This document shows, piece by piece, positions 43,446-52,040 of a stretch of DNA of 64,000 nucleotides. The DNA comes from Cumulibacter soli (GTDB taxonomy: Bacteria; Actinomycetota; Actinomycetes; Mycobacteriales; Antricoccaceae). The stretch is taken from positions 62,001-126,000 of the forward strand of contig NZ_SMSG01000007.1 of NCBI RefSeq assembly GCF_004382795.1, read 5' to 3'. The notes beneath the pieces were generated by a model that worked only from the letters and a program-made list of their open reading frames with translations, was not told the DNA's origin and did no database searches. The position numbers and the translations under genes were made by a program. Position 1 is the first letter of the stretch; every line of letters starts with the position of its first letter.

Positions 43446-44633
43446 ATGCCCGCAGAGGAGTTCCGAGCTAAGGCTCTCGCCTGGCTCAAGGAGAACGCCC
43501 GGCCATTCAGCGGTGACGACGGCGACTATAACCCGACCCTGCAGGAGTCCAAGGACTTCCAGAAGAAGCTAGCCGAGGCAGGACTTGCCGGCATCACCTG
43601 GCCGAAGGAATACGGCGGCCAGGGACTCGGCGAGGATGAACTGATCGCGTTCAACGAGGCGGCTGCCGACTTCCTTCTCCCGGTCGGCCCGTTCGTCATC
43701 GGCCTGGGTATGCCCGCGCCGACGATCCTCGAACTCGGTACCGAAGAGCAGAAGAAGCGCCACATCCCGAAGATGCTCACCGGCGAAGAGGTCTGGTGCC
43801 AGCTTTTCTCCGAGCCCAACGGCGGCTCGGACGTCGCGAGCCTGCAGACCACTGCCACGCGTACCGAGTCCGGCAACTGGCTGATCAACGGGCAGAAGGT
43901 GTGGACCTCGGGCGCCCAGTTCTCCGATTTCGGCGCGATCCTCGCCCGCACTGACCCGACGGTTCCGCGGCACGCCGGCATCACAATGTTCATCGTGGAC
44001 ATGCATCACCCGGGCGTCACCGTCCGCCCGCTGGTCGTCGCCACCGGCGATGCACCGTTCAACGAGGTCTACTTCGATGACGTCGAGGTGCCCGCCGACG
44101 CTGTCATCGGCGAGGTCAACGCAGGGTGGCCGGCCGCGGTGGTCATGCTGCGCAACGAGCGCGTGACGATCGGTGCGAAGGGCCGCTCGCGCTCGGCGCC
44201 GCTCGGGTTCGACGCGCTAGCCGAGCTGGCCAAGGAAATCGGGACCAACGAAGACTCCGGCGTACGCCGCAAACTCGCGACCGTGTACGCCCGCGAAATG
44301 GCCATGGCGCATTTCGGCAAGGTGCTGCACGAAGGCGCACTCGCCGGCAAGGAGATCGGCGCGCGCGGTTCGGCTGCGAAGCTCGCCGGTGCGGAATTCG
44401 GCCTGTGGGCCAGCGATGCCGCCGAGGAGATTGTCGGCCAGGACGTCGCCCTGCTCACCGGCAAGGCTGCGAAGGTCGCCAAGTCGATCCTCGCCGGACC
44501 GGGTTCAGCGACCGCCGGTGGATCGAACGAGATCCAGCGCAACATCGTCGCCGAGCGCGTCCTGGGTCTACCGAAGGACCCGGGTGCGGCCGACCGCAAG
44601 ACACCGTTCAACCAACTCAAGCTGTCGAAGTGA
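43446..44633 (+). CDS. Acyl-CoA dehydrogenase, subunit type A
   Basis: A 395-residue flavoprotein with GITWPKEYGGQGLGED, the acyl/FAD site CQLFSEPNGGSDVASLQTTA and INGQKVWTSGA. Its end, TAGGSNEIQRNIVAERVLGLPK, again has Gly in place of the usual catalytic Glu, matching type A partners of heteromeric FadE pairs. GGAAGG precedes ATG 43446. A KstR-like operator lies upstream, suggesting a role in steroid side-chain or similar acyl-CoA oxidation. The partner gene begins 24 nt after its stop. Confidence 0.91.
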   Translation: MPAEEFRAKALAWLKENARPFSGDDGDYNPTLQESKDFQKKLAEAGLAGITWPKEYGGQGLGEDELIAFNEAAADFLLPVGPFVIGLGMPAPTILELGTEEQKKRHIPKMLTGEEVWCQLFSEPNGGSDVASLQTTATRTESGNWLINGQKVWTSGAQFSDFGAILARTDPTVPRHAGITMFIVDMHHPGVTVRPLVVATGDAPFNEVYFDDVEVPADAVIGEVNAGWPAAVVMLRNERVTIGAKGRSRSAPLGFDALAELAKEIGTNEDSGVRRKLATVYAREMAMAHFGKVLHEGALAGKEIGARGSAAKLAGAEFGLWASDAAEEIVGQDVALLTGKAAKVAKSILAGPGSATAGGSNEIQRNIVAERVLGLPKDPGAADRKTPFNQLKLSK

Positions 44634-44657
44634 CCTGCGAGATATAGGAGCTTTTTC

Positions 44658-45743
44658 GTGACGCTAATCGATAACTCCGACCAGCAGGCACTGGCGGAAA
44701 CCATTCAGAAACTCATCGCCGACCGCTCGCCGCTGTCGAAGGTGCGCGAGGTCGCGCTGTCGGACGACCCGTACGACGCCGACGTCTGGCGAAGGATCAG
44801 CGACCTCGGCGTGCCGGGCCTGGCGATTCCAGAGGAATTCGGCGGAGCCGGCGGCACCTGGGCCGACCTGTTGGTCGCGTTGCGCGAACTTGGGACCGGC
44901 CTGGTGCCGTCCCCGCTGTTCGCCTCCAGCGTGCTCGCGGCGGGTGCGCTGCTGGCCAGCGACGACGCCGAGGCTAAGTCGCAGTGGCTACCGAAGATCG
45001 CTGAGGGCGCTGCGATTGGCGCCCTCGCCATCAGCGAGACCGGCGACGCGACGTGGGGCTCACGTCCGTCCAGCGTCACCGCGAACGACGGCAAGCTCAG
45101 CGGCACCAAGGTCGCCGTACTCAACGGCGCGCAGGCCGACGTCCTCGTCGTGCAGGCCTCCGACGGTCTGTACCTCGTCGAAGCGGGCGCGGCTGGCGTC
45201 ACCGTGACCACCGAGGAGAGCCTGGACCTGACCCGCAGCATCGCCACGGTCGTCCTCGACGGGGCCGAAGGTCGCAAACTCGCCGGGGACGCCGATGCGA
45301 TCCTCGACCGGGTGACCGACCTGGCAAACGTGGCGCTCGCTGCCGAGCAGTCCGGCGCGATCACCTCGTGCATCAACATCACGACCGAGTACGCGAACAT
45401 TCGCTACAGCTTCGGACTGCCGATCGGCGCTTATCAGGGCGTCAAGCACAAGCTCGCCGACGCCTACACCGAGTGGTCGCTGGTCGACGCGTCGGTACGC
45501 TCGGCTAGCCAGGCACTGACGACCGAGTCGGACGAGACTCCGGTCGCGGCGGCCGCTGCGCGCGTGCTGTCCTCGCCTGCGTACGTGCGTGCGGCGAAGA
45601 ACATGATGCTGTTGCACGGCGGCATCGGCTTCACTTGGGAGCATGACGCGCACCTGTTCTACCGCAACGCGGTGACCGGGAACGTGCTGCTTGGTGGCCC
45701 GTTGTTCCAGCAGGATCGCCTGGCCGACAAGCTCGGCGTGTAG
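44658..45743 (+). CDS. Acyl-CoA dehydrogenase, subunit type B
   Basis: A 361-residue dehydrogenase with GVPGLAIPEEFGGAGGTW near residue 50, IGALAISETGDATWG as the reduced FAD/acyl loop, and the partner-type C-terminal signature LHGGIGFTWEHDAHLFYRNA. GTG 44658 has TAGGAG 9 nt upstream. With the preceding gene it probably forms one heteromeric acyl-CoA dehydrogenase. A strong terminator at 45756 ends the two-gene operon. Confidence 0.9.
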   Translation: MTLIDNSDQQALAETIQKLIADRSPLSKVREVALSDDPYDADVWRRISDLGVPGLAIPEEFGGAGGTWADLLVALRELGTGLVPSPLFASSVLAAGALLASDDAEAKSQWLPKIAEGAAIGALAISETGDATWGSRPSSVTANDGKLSGTKVAVLNGAQADVLVVQASDGLYLVEAGAAGVTVTTEESLDLTRSIATVVLDGAEGRKLAGDADAILDRVTDLANVALAAEQSGAITSCINITTEYANIRYSFGLPIGAYQGVKHKLADAYTEWSLVDASVRSASQALTTESDETPVAAAAARVLSSPAYVRAAKNMMLLHGGIGFTWEHDAHLFYRNAVTGNVLLGGPLFQQDRLADKLGV

Positions 45744-45755
45744 CCATAGCCCGAG

Positions 45756-45790
45756 ACCGGGGTTCACCTGTATAGGTGGACCCCGGTTTT
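45756..45790 (+). terminator. Rho-independent terminator of the dehydrogenase pair
   Basis: A 14-bp stem (ACCGGGGTTCACCT with AGGTGGACCCCGGT, one GU pair) closes the loop GTAT and runs into TTTT. It lies 12 nt after the stop of the second dehydrogenase. Confidence 0.85.
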
Positions 45791-45931
45791 GCTTGTTCAG
45801 GGCACCCAACTACGTTCGACGAGTCGCGTGCTTAGTCAGGCCGTTCGCGGGACCGTGACCTCCAGTACAAGCGCGTTGCGTCACCGCAGATCGCGAGGGG
45901 GTTCGCTTCGGTAGGCGGTAGTTTCATTGAC

Positions 45932-46927
45932 GTGACTCTCCCCGACCCGGAGCATCCGGATCCACCAGGCGCGCCGGCGGTACAACTCGACGCCGCTGCG
46001 CGAACAGCGGCCACCCAGTCCGCGGACCGCGGTCGGCGCGCTCAGTTCGGCATCGCGATCGGGGTCCTCGCAGCGTTCGTCGGCCTGCTGCCGCAACTCT
46101 TCAACGGTGCGCGGTTACCACTTCAAAACCTCTGGACCACCGATTCCGCAGCCATGCCGTTCGCGCTGCTGCCGCTGAACCAGTACTACATCCTTCAGGT
46201 GCTCATCATGCAACTCGTCGGCGGACTCGTCGCCGGTGTGGCCGCCCGCGCGTTACAGCACCGCGTACCTCGACTTGCTGCATCGTTAGGTGTGCTCGGC
46301 ATCCACTTGGTCGCCACGCTGCAGGTCGCCGTCGTACTCGCCGACGGCCTGGGGATCGCGACCTCGTACGCCGACGATCGAGCGCTGTTGTATTTCTTCG
46401 GCATGCTGGGCATCGCGTTGCTTGGCACCGGATTGGGACAAGCAATTTTCTGGCTCACGCAAAGCAAGTCAGTGCCCATCTGCGCCGTCGGTCTTCTCGC
46501 GAGCGCCGTTCCGATCGCAAGCTGGATCAATTACGTGGTCGTCGTGTTCACCGGCGTCGGCGAGGGGATGTCGACGTGGAATTCGGTCACCCACTGGCTG
46601 CCCGCGGTGATCGTAGGACTAGTGCTCGCGTGGTGTGGGGTGCGTCCGCTGGCACGGATCGCGGTGTGGGTCGCCGGGTTAGTAATCTTGTGGCTTGTTC
46701 CACCGCTGTTTATCGCGATCCCGTACTCGCTCGGGACTCGCTGGGTCGGCACCGACATCTCCGATGCGCTCGCCAGTGGGGTCGATGTGTTCGGTGCGGC
46801 GTTGTGGCAGGACGGGCGGCCGCTGTTGGTCGCACTGGTGATTGCGATCGCAGGGACGATCGTGTTCACGCTGGTAAATCACACCCGACACGGTCGGATC
46901 CCCACCACCGGGCACATCGACTACTAA
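45932..46927 (+). CDS. Hypothetical integral membrane protein
   Basis: A 331-residue protein not recognised. After a Pro-rich N-terminal tail of about 40 residues come roughly eight membrane helices, starting FGIAIGVLAAFVGLLPQLF, with several polar short loops (LWTTDSAAMP, FGMLGIALLGTGLGQ, HTRHGRIPTTGHIDY at the end). No transporter or enzyme motif is visible. The GTG start has only a weak ribosome binding site. It is a single gene between a terminator and the convergent amine oxidase. Confidence 0.7.
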   Translation: MTLPDPEHPDPPGAPAVQLDAAARTAATQSADRGRRAQFGIAIGVLAAFVGLLPQLFNGARLPLQNLWTTDSAAMPFALLPLNQYYILQVLIMQLVGGLVAGVAARALQHRVPRLAASLGVLGIHLVATLQVAVVLADGLGIATSYADDRALLYFFGMLGIALLGTGLGQAIFWLTQSKSVPICAVGLLASAVPIASWINYVVVVFTGVGEGMSTWNSVTHWLPAVIVGLVLAWCGVRPLARIAVWVAGLVILWLVPPLFIAIPYSLGTRWVGTDISDALASGVDVFGAALWQDGRPLLVALVIAIAGTIVFTLVNHTRHGRIPTTGHIDY

Positions 46928-46978
46928 GCAAGCCACATATCGGCGCAGCCATACCCGTCGGTTTACTTATCGACCAGA

Positions 46979-48970
46979 CTACTCGGCGTCGGAGCTCCCG
47001 CAATGATCGCATCCGCCGTCGTGGCCGCATCGGCAGGCGGACGGCGCTGGTAGGTCGAGCATCGGATTGCCGTCGAAGAAACCGAATGGCTTCAGGTGCA
47101 TGGACACCGAGGAGACCGGCATGACTGGCCAGTCTTCCGGGCGCACCACGTGGTGCGCACTCATCGTGTGCCACAGCACCAGGTCCGCATCAGCGATCGA
47201 GCGGTCCCCCGCGGCGTACGCCGGAAGCCCATCGCCACCTGGGTTCTGCGCGACATACTCGCCGGCCGCGTAACGCTGTGCCGGGTCGTACGCCGTGGCC
47301 CACAACGCCTTCGCGGCGAAGGCCCCGCGGGCGGCCTGCTGTGAGCCTTCCTGCCACAGCGGCGCCGTAAACGGGCCGGGTTCTAACTTGTAGCCAGTCG
47401 GCGCGCCCAGCGCAGAGGCCTTGTCCGCACTGGTCACCAACCACGCTCGAGCGTGCAGTGAATCCGGCAGGCGCTGCGCGGCGCTCTCTGTGTCGAGGTG
47501 TTCGCGGCGTGCGCGCCACGCGTTTCCATGTGGGTTACTCGGCCCGGCGGGCTCAGCGACGGAGTTCAGTTCGTAGAGGTTGTTCCGATCACCGTCCACG
47601 CGCATATCGAGGCGGACATTGAAGTAGTGCTCGTGATTGGGGCCGTAGAGGCCGGGCGCAACGAGCGTGCCGAACTCAGGCGTGCCGCCCACTTCGATCG
47701 CACCAGTGGAGATGATCCCGGTTAGCTTGACTTCGAAGGAGATCGAGCCGTCCAGATATAGATGCCAATAGAAGCCGTACTCGTAATTACCGACGGTCGC
47801 GATAAATGAGATGACCAAGCGACGGTTGCGTTGTACGTGCGCTCGACCGGTCCGGAAGTCCGTGTGCTTGAAGCCGATCGAGTAGTCCTCCTCGTGCATG
47901 CACACCGCATTCGGCATCACCATCGGGTTTCCGTCTTGATCGTTGACGAGACCATCGAAGTACCGGATTTCGCCGAGGCAGTCACAGCCGAGCTCGAGCG
48001 CGTTCGCCAGCCAACCCAGTCCGTATTCCCCCTCGTCGAAGACGTTCTTGTTCCAGTGCGTCGGACTCGGATCGCCGTACGGGATATACATCTCTGACAG
48101 CGATGCGCGGTACAGCACCGGGCGGGAAATGCCGCGGTCGAGATAATTCACGTCGTACAGCACGAGCCCCTCACGCGGGGTGAACCCGATGCGCAGTCGC
48201 CAGTTTGACCAACTGACATGGTGCCCTTCGACGGTAAAACTGGGCCCATTCGGCTGGGTGATCTCCAGTGCTGCCAATGCCGTTCGTTCGGTTTCGAACG
48301 CTGGCACATTGCCATCCTCGTAGACGAGTTCGGGGTAATAGTTGCCCGGCTGCGGGGGGATCGGCACCATGCCGTGGTCGGCGACATCCAGCACCCTCAT
48401 CTCGTCGAGGTCCACGGTCACGATCAGGCCCTCGATGGGGCGGGCGTATCCGTTGTCCTCGGCGCTGGCCCGAAGGAACGTCAGCGGTCGGGCTATGCGT
48501 CGCTTCCCCGGATCGTCGTCGGGCCCGGTGTATCCACCGGCCCACGGATCGATCATCGCGAGACTGAAGTCGTCGACCCCGCGTGCGCGCATGGCCGCTT
48601 GCCATCGCGCATCGCTGCGTATTGCCTCGTCGCACGCGGCGAACTCTTCCATCATCATCGGCGGCTGTACGCCGTCGATGAGCCGCCACCGCACGACTTC
48701 GCCGTTCGTCACCGAGGCGATGACCTCATAGGTGGTCCGCGCGCCACGGTCACGTAGTAGCGCGGACGCTTGGCGGTCCCAGGCATCGCCCGGCTGCCAC
48801 GTCGTTACCACGTGCTTCGGCGGCTCCTGCAGTTCTAAGTAAACGAACCTGCAGGAGTCGGTCCATTCGGGCGCCGATCGGATGATCGCGGCGGCGGCAG
48901 TCATCTCGGCGGCGCTCAGCGGCTCTAGTGGGTGGGCGGGAGTCGGCGATGTTTGCTCGGTCGCGGTCAT
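46979..48970 (-). CDS. Copper-containing primary amine oxidase
   Basis: A 663-residue amine oxidase, near the usual 640-660. The topaquinone precursor is Tyr396 in VGNYEYGF, the catalytic base is probably Asp312 in FDEGEYGLG, and copper ligands are His446 and His448 in NHEHYFNVRLD plus a later His in SAHHVVRPEDWPVMP. The reaction turns a primary amine, O2 and water into aldehyde, H2O2 and ammonia. No signal peptide is present, so it is cytoplasmic as in Arthrobacter. The last 20 residues contain CRCGHDGGCDHC, an unusual Cys/His-rich tail. GGAGG precedes the ATG. Confidence 0.93.
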   Translation of the reverse strand: MTATEQTSPTPAHPLEPLSAAEMTAAAAIIRSAPEWTDSCRFVYLELQEPPKHVVTTWQPGDAWDRQASALLRDRGARTTYEVIASVTNGEVVRWRLIDGVQPPMMMEEFAACDEAIRSDARWQAAMRARGVDDFSLAMIDPWAGGYTGPDDDPGKRRIARPLTFLRASAEDNGYARPIEGLIVTVDLDEMRVLDVADHGMVPIPPQPGNYYPELVYEDGNVPAFETERTALAALEITQPNGPSFTVEGHHVSWSNWRLRIGFTPREGLVLYDVNYLDRGISRPVLYRASLSEMYIPYGDPSPTHWNKNVFDEGEYGLGWLANALELGCDCLGEIRYFDGLVNDQDGNPMVMPNAVCMHEEDYSIGFKHTDFRTGRAHVQRNRRLVISFIATVGNYEYGFYWHLYLDGSISFEVKLTGIISTGAIEVGGTPEFGTLVAPGLYGPNHEHYFNVRLDMRVDGDRNNLYELNSVAEPAGPSNPHGNAWRARREHLDTESAAQRLPDSLHARAWLVTSADKASALGAPTGYKLEPGPFTAPLWQEGSQQAARGAFAAKALWATAYDPAQRYAAGEYVAQNPGGDGLPAYAAGDRSIADADLVLWHTMSAHHVVRPEDWPVMPVSSVSMHLKPFGFFDGNPMLDLPAPSACRCGHDGGCDHCGSSDAE

Positions 48971-49065
48971 CTGCAGGTCGCCTCCTACGGCGAGTGGGAT
49001 GCGTCACTTCGCAGCCTAATCCCCCAACCGCCCGTCTGGTTCCGATCACAGCAGGCGTTCACGGC

Positions 49066-50007
49066 CTAGCCCTCCCGGCGTTCCCGTCGCAATCTTCTGA
49101 GCTCCTGCCCCAGCGCTTCGGCCGGCGCGGCCTCGCCGAGATGCTCCAGTTTGTCGGGATTATTGATCGCGCGTACGGCCTGGATCTGGCCGTCGGCGAC
49201 ATCGAGAACGATCACCGTGATGACGCGACCATCCCGATCCCGCAAGATCCCACCAGGTTGACGATTGATCGAACGCACCTCCAACCGCGCGCCCAACTCC
49301 CACAGATCGCGGTACGCCGACAGAACCAGCCGTGCGATCGGATCGGGCCCGATCACAGCGCGCTTCAGGTTCGGTACTCGGCCGCCGCCGTCGGCCGTGA
49401 ATTGCGCGTCTGCGGTCAGCAGTTGTCGCAGCCCGTCGACGTCCCCGGCCCGCACCGCATCGAAGAACCGCTCGGCCAACTCATCACGATGCTGCAGATC
49501 GGCATCGAACCTGATCCGCCCCGCGGCCATGTGCTGGCGTGCCCGTGCCACCAATTGGCGGCACGCCGATTCGCCACGTTTGAGCAGCTGCGCGATTTCG
49601 CCGTAGCTGTATCCGAACACCTCTCGTAGGACGTACGCCGCACGTTCCAGCGGGCTCAGGCGCTCCAGCAGCAGCAACGCCGCCATCGATATCGAGTCCG
49701 CGAGTTCGGCGGATCGTTGCGGATCCTGGTACGGATCCTCCAGCAACGGCTCCGGCAACCACTGGCCAACGTACGTCTCACGACGAATCCGCGCCGAGTT
49801 CAGCGTATTGATTGCGTTGCGAGTGACGACGGTCGACAGAAATGCCTTCGCAGATCGGACGTCGTCCTCAGCCTGAAAGATCGGCCAAGCGTCCTGGACG
49901 ACATCCTCTGCTTCGCCGACGCTGCCGAGGATCCGGTACGCGATGGAGAACAGCAGCGGACGAAGTTCGGAGAACTCCGCCGCTCGCTGTTCTTGTTTCT
50001 CACTCAC
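49066..50007 (-). CDS. ECF41-group sigma factor with fused SnoaL-like domain (SigJ-like)
   Basis: A 313-residue sigma factor. Regions 2 and 4 are in ILGSVGEAEDVVQDA and LSPLERAAYVLREVFGYSYGEIAQLLKRGESACRQLVARAR. The linker has the ECF41 mark WLPEP (residues 83-87), the SnoaL-like part has DGGG, and the tail has NPDKL (residues 283-287). In this group the fused domain controls activity and no anti-sigma factor is used. It overlaps the preceding DoxX gene by 4 nt, and a promoter matching the ECF41 consensus lies before doxX, so it probably activates its own operon. Confidence 0.92.
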   Translation of the reverse strand: MSEKQEQRAAEFSELRPLLFSIAYRILGSVGEAEDVVQDAWPIFQAEDDVRSAKAFLSTVVTRNAINTLNSARIRRETYVGQWLPEPLLEDPYQDPQRSAELADSISMAALLLLERLSPLERAAYVLREVFGYSYGEIAQLLKRGESACRQLVARARQHMAAGRIRFDADLQHRDELAERFFDAVRAGDVDGLRQLLTADAQFTADGGGRVPNLKRAVIGPDPIARLVLSAYRDLWELGARLEVRSINRQPGGILRDRDGRVITVIVLDVADGQIQAVRAINNPDKLEHLGEAAPAEALGQELRRLRRERREG

Positions 50008-50396
50008 GCCTCGAACGGTACGGCGCTAAACCGTCCCCAGACCAGGAAAATCGTCAAGACGATGAACAGTAAGTCTCCGGCGATGGCGCTCACTGGTTCG
50101 TGACGCAGAATTCTGGTTGTCGCTGCACCGGTCATATACATGGTCATGCCGAGTGCTGCGAACGGCACCAGGATCGGCCCGATGCCCACCATCGCCGGCA
50201 GCACCAGACCGAGTCCGCCCAGCAACTCCAATACGCCGAGGCGTTTGAAGCCGGCGGAGCTGAAGTCCTCCGTCCATTTCGCTGCGGCGCCGCCCTTCGC
50301 GGCGAACGTTTCCTTCGGCACCGTGAGTTTCACGATGCCACCGATGCTGAACGCCACCGCCAAAATTCCCGCGATGATCCACAGTGCGGTATCCAT
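50004..50396 (-). CDS. DoxX family membrane protein
   Basis: A 130-residue protein with four membrane helices; the family pattern is clear in IVKLTVPKETF, FKRLGVLELLGGLGLVLPAMVGIGPILVPFAALGMTMYM. DoxX-like proteins are often linked to ECF41 sigma factors and redox stress. ATG 50396 has AAGGGAG 5 nt upstream; the longer frame to 50459 runs over the predicted promoter. It is the first gene of the doxX-ECF41 operon. Confidence 0.88.
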   Translation of the reverse strand: MDTALWIIAGILAVAFSIGGIVKLTVPKETFAAKGGAAAKWTEDFSSAGFKRLGVLELLGGLGLVLPAMVGIGPILVPFAALGMTMYMTGAATTRILRHEPVSAIAGDLLFIVLTIFLVWGRFSAVPFEA

Positions 50397-50429
50397 GGGC
50401 TCTCCCTTCTTGAAGAAGTTCTCACCCTG

Positions 50430-50458
50430 TAGACAAACTGGCGTCAATTCCTGTGACA
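50430..50458 (-). promoter_or_regulatory. ECF41-type promoter of the doxX-sigma operon
   Basis: On the minus strand TGTCACA (50458-50452), a 16-nt spacer and TGTCTA (50435-50430) match the known ECF41 pattern TGTCACA-N16-CGTC closely; only the first base of the -10 differs. It lies 34 nt upstream of the doxX start. Confidence 0.75.
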
Positions 50459-50589
50459 TGTCCGGCGTCGGATCACCGGTCGCTCACGCCAGGTGAACAG
50501 TTACGCCCGCGGATCCGCGTAGGTAGGTCATCGCGCATGCTCCCGCGATCCCACTGAGCAGAGAGCCGCGCTCGCTATGTGCGTTGCCC

Positions 50590-50943
50590 TCAGGACTCAG
50601 CGAGCCGGGCGTCGATGAGCTGGCGGCACAACGCCTCCGGGACTTCTTCGGTGTAGCGGATCTTCAGGAATCCCGCACCGTAGCCGTAGCCGGCCGCAGC
50701 GACGGCCTCTTGGTGGTCGGCAAAGAACTCCGGCGTGAACCGCAGGGAACAATGTTTGCCGAATGCCTGCAGGAGCCACTGCATGCCTTCGGCGATATAC
50801 GCGGGCTGATTCCATCGCAATTCTTCACTGACCCGCGGCACATAACTGAGGCTGATCTCGCGCAAACGCTCGAGATGTTCGCGCTGATGTGGCTCGAGTC
50901 GATCGAAGAAATCCTGGACGCTGGAACGCTTCGGGGCTGGCAT
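50590..50943 (-). CDS. DUF1801 domain-containing protein
   Basis: A 117-residue protein of the DUF1801/YdhG-like fold. Marks are LREISLSYVPRVSEELRWNQPAYIAEGMQWLLQAFGKHCSLRF and GFLKIRYTEEVP. Relatives include the B. subtilis Fra iron chaperone group, but most have no known job. The frame extends to 51072 over the end of the SDR gene; ATG 50943 gives the expected N terminus (MPAPKRSSVQDFFDRL). It lies downstream of the SDR gene on the same strand. Confidence 0.8.
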   Translation of the reverse strand: MPAPKRSSVQDFFDRLEPHQREHLERLREISLSYVPRVSEELRWNQPAYIAEGMQWLLQAFGKHCSLRFTPEFFADHQEAVAAAGYGYGAGFLKIRYTEEVPEALCRQLIDARLAES

Positions 50944-50996
50944 GGCCAGAGAATAATGGACCGCGAATCGAGAAGGAAACCTACCCGCGAGCTGGC

Positions 50997-51767
50997 TCAG
51001 CCGGCCTCGATCCCACCTCCGACGGTGAACGATGACCCGGTGCAGAATGACGACCGATCCGACAGCAGCCACACCACCATTTCGGCGACTTCCTCCGGTA
51101 CGCCGTACCGCGACATCGGAGTACGCGCCATTCGGCTGGCGTGTACCTCATCGGTGGCAGTTCCCTGTGTCATCGGGGTTCTCACATACCCCGGGCACAG
51201 CGCGTTGATGCGTACTCCGCTCTCGGCGTACTCCAACGCCGATGCCTTGGTCAGGCCGATGACCGCGTGCTTACTCGCGGTGTACGGCGACGCACCGGCC
51301 AGGCCGATCAACCCTGCGACCGAGGCCGTGTTGACGATCGACCCGCGAGCGCGAGGAATCATCTGCTTCAGTTCCTGACGCAGGCACAGGAATACCCCGT
51401 CCAGGTTGACATCCAGTACGTCACGCCAGGCCTGCAGCGGTAGATCACCGGTGAGCATCCCTGGCTGGTAATCGCGCCCTCGCGAGATTCCGGCGTTATT
51501 GAAGGCGCCGTCCAGTCCGTCGAAAGCGTCCTCCGCAGCCGCGACCATCGCCTCGACCTGGGCCTCGTTCGTCACGTCCACCTGCAACGCCAGCGCGCGC
51601 CCGCCCGCCCGAGTTATCAGTTCCGCGGTGTGTTCGGCCCCATCACGGTCGACGTCGGCCACCGCCACGTTCGCCCCTTCGCGGGTGGCCGCGAGCGCTG
51701 TCGCCCGGCCGATCCCCGATCCGCCGCCGGTGATGAGCACGGACTTTCCTTCGAGCATTCCTGGCAT
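50997..51767 (-). CDS. SDR family oxidoreductase
   Basis: A 256-residue classical SDR: cofactor motif TGGGSGIG (residues 12-19), NNAG in AFNNAGISRG, catalytic Ser in NTASVAGLIG and YTASKHAV with Tyr and Lys, and CPGYVRTPM after it. The Asp in VAVADVDRDG suggests NAD preference. Substrate unknown. It is transcribed away from the orphan receptor gene at 52041, and the DUF1801 gene follows 53 nt later. Confidence 0.9.
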   Translation of the reverse strand: MPGMLEGKSVLITGGGSGIGRATALAATREGANVAVADVDRDGAEHTAELITRAGGRALALQVDVTNEAQVEAMVAAAEDAFDGLDGAFNNAGISRGRDYQPGMLTGDLPLQAWRDVLDVNLDGVFLCLRQELKQMIPRARGSIVNTASVAGLIGLAGASPYTASKHAVIGLTKASALEYAESGVRINALCPGYVRTPMTQGTATDEVHASRMARTPMSRYGVPEEVAEMVVWLLSDRSSFCTGSSFTVGGGIEAG

Positions 51768-52040
51768 GCTGGTCGACCTTCCCTGGGGCTACGGGCGGAC
51801 CAGTTGGTCCGCCGTGGTGGACCCTCGAACCGTAGCGCCCGTCACAGTCGCCTGGGAAGCATTGCCGCGATTCACAGGCTTGCGCTGCACCCGCGAACAC
51901 GCCTCCGCAGGACCGTCGGAGATTGACCGCGCATCTGCCGGGTGGTAGTCACTATGAAAATGTATTTATCGAACGTCCAGTCAGTTTGCGTCGGCCTCCC
52001 CAAGGGGAAACTCGACGTGGACCCGGCCTAAGGAAATCCC
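51768..52040. other. Intergenic region between the SDR and orphan receptor genes
   Basis: These 273 bases hold the divergent promoters. An AT-rich stretch around 51954-51970 and AAGGAAA just before ATG 52041 are the only visible signals; no repeat or operator was recognised. Confidence 0.4.
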
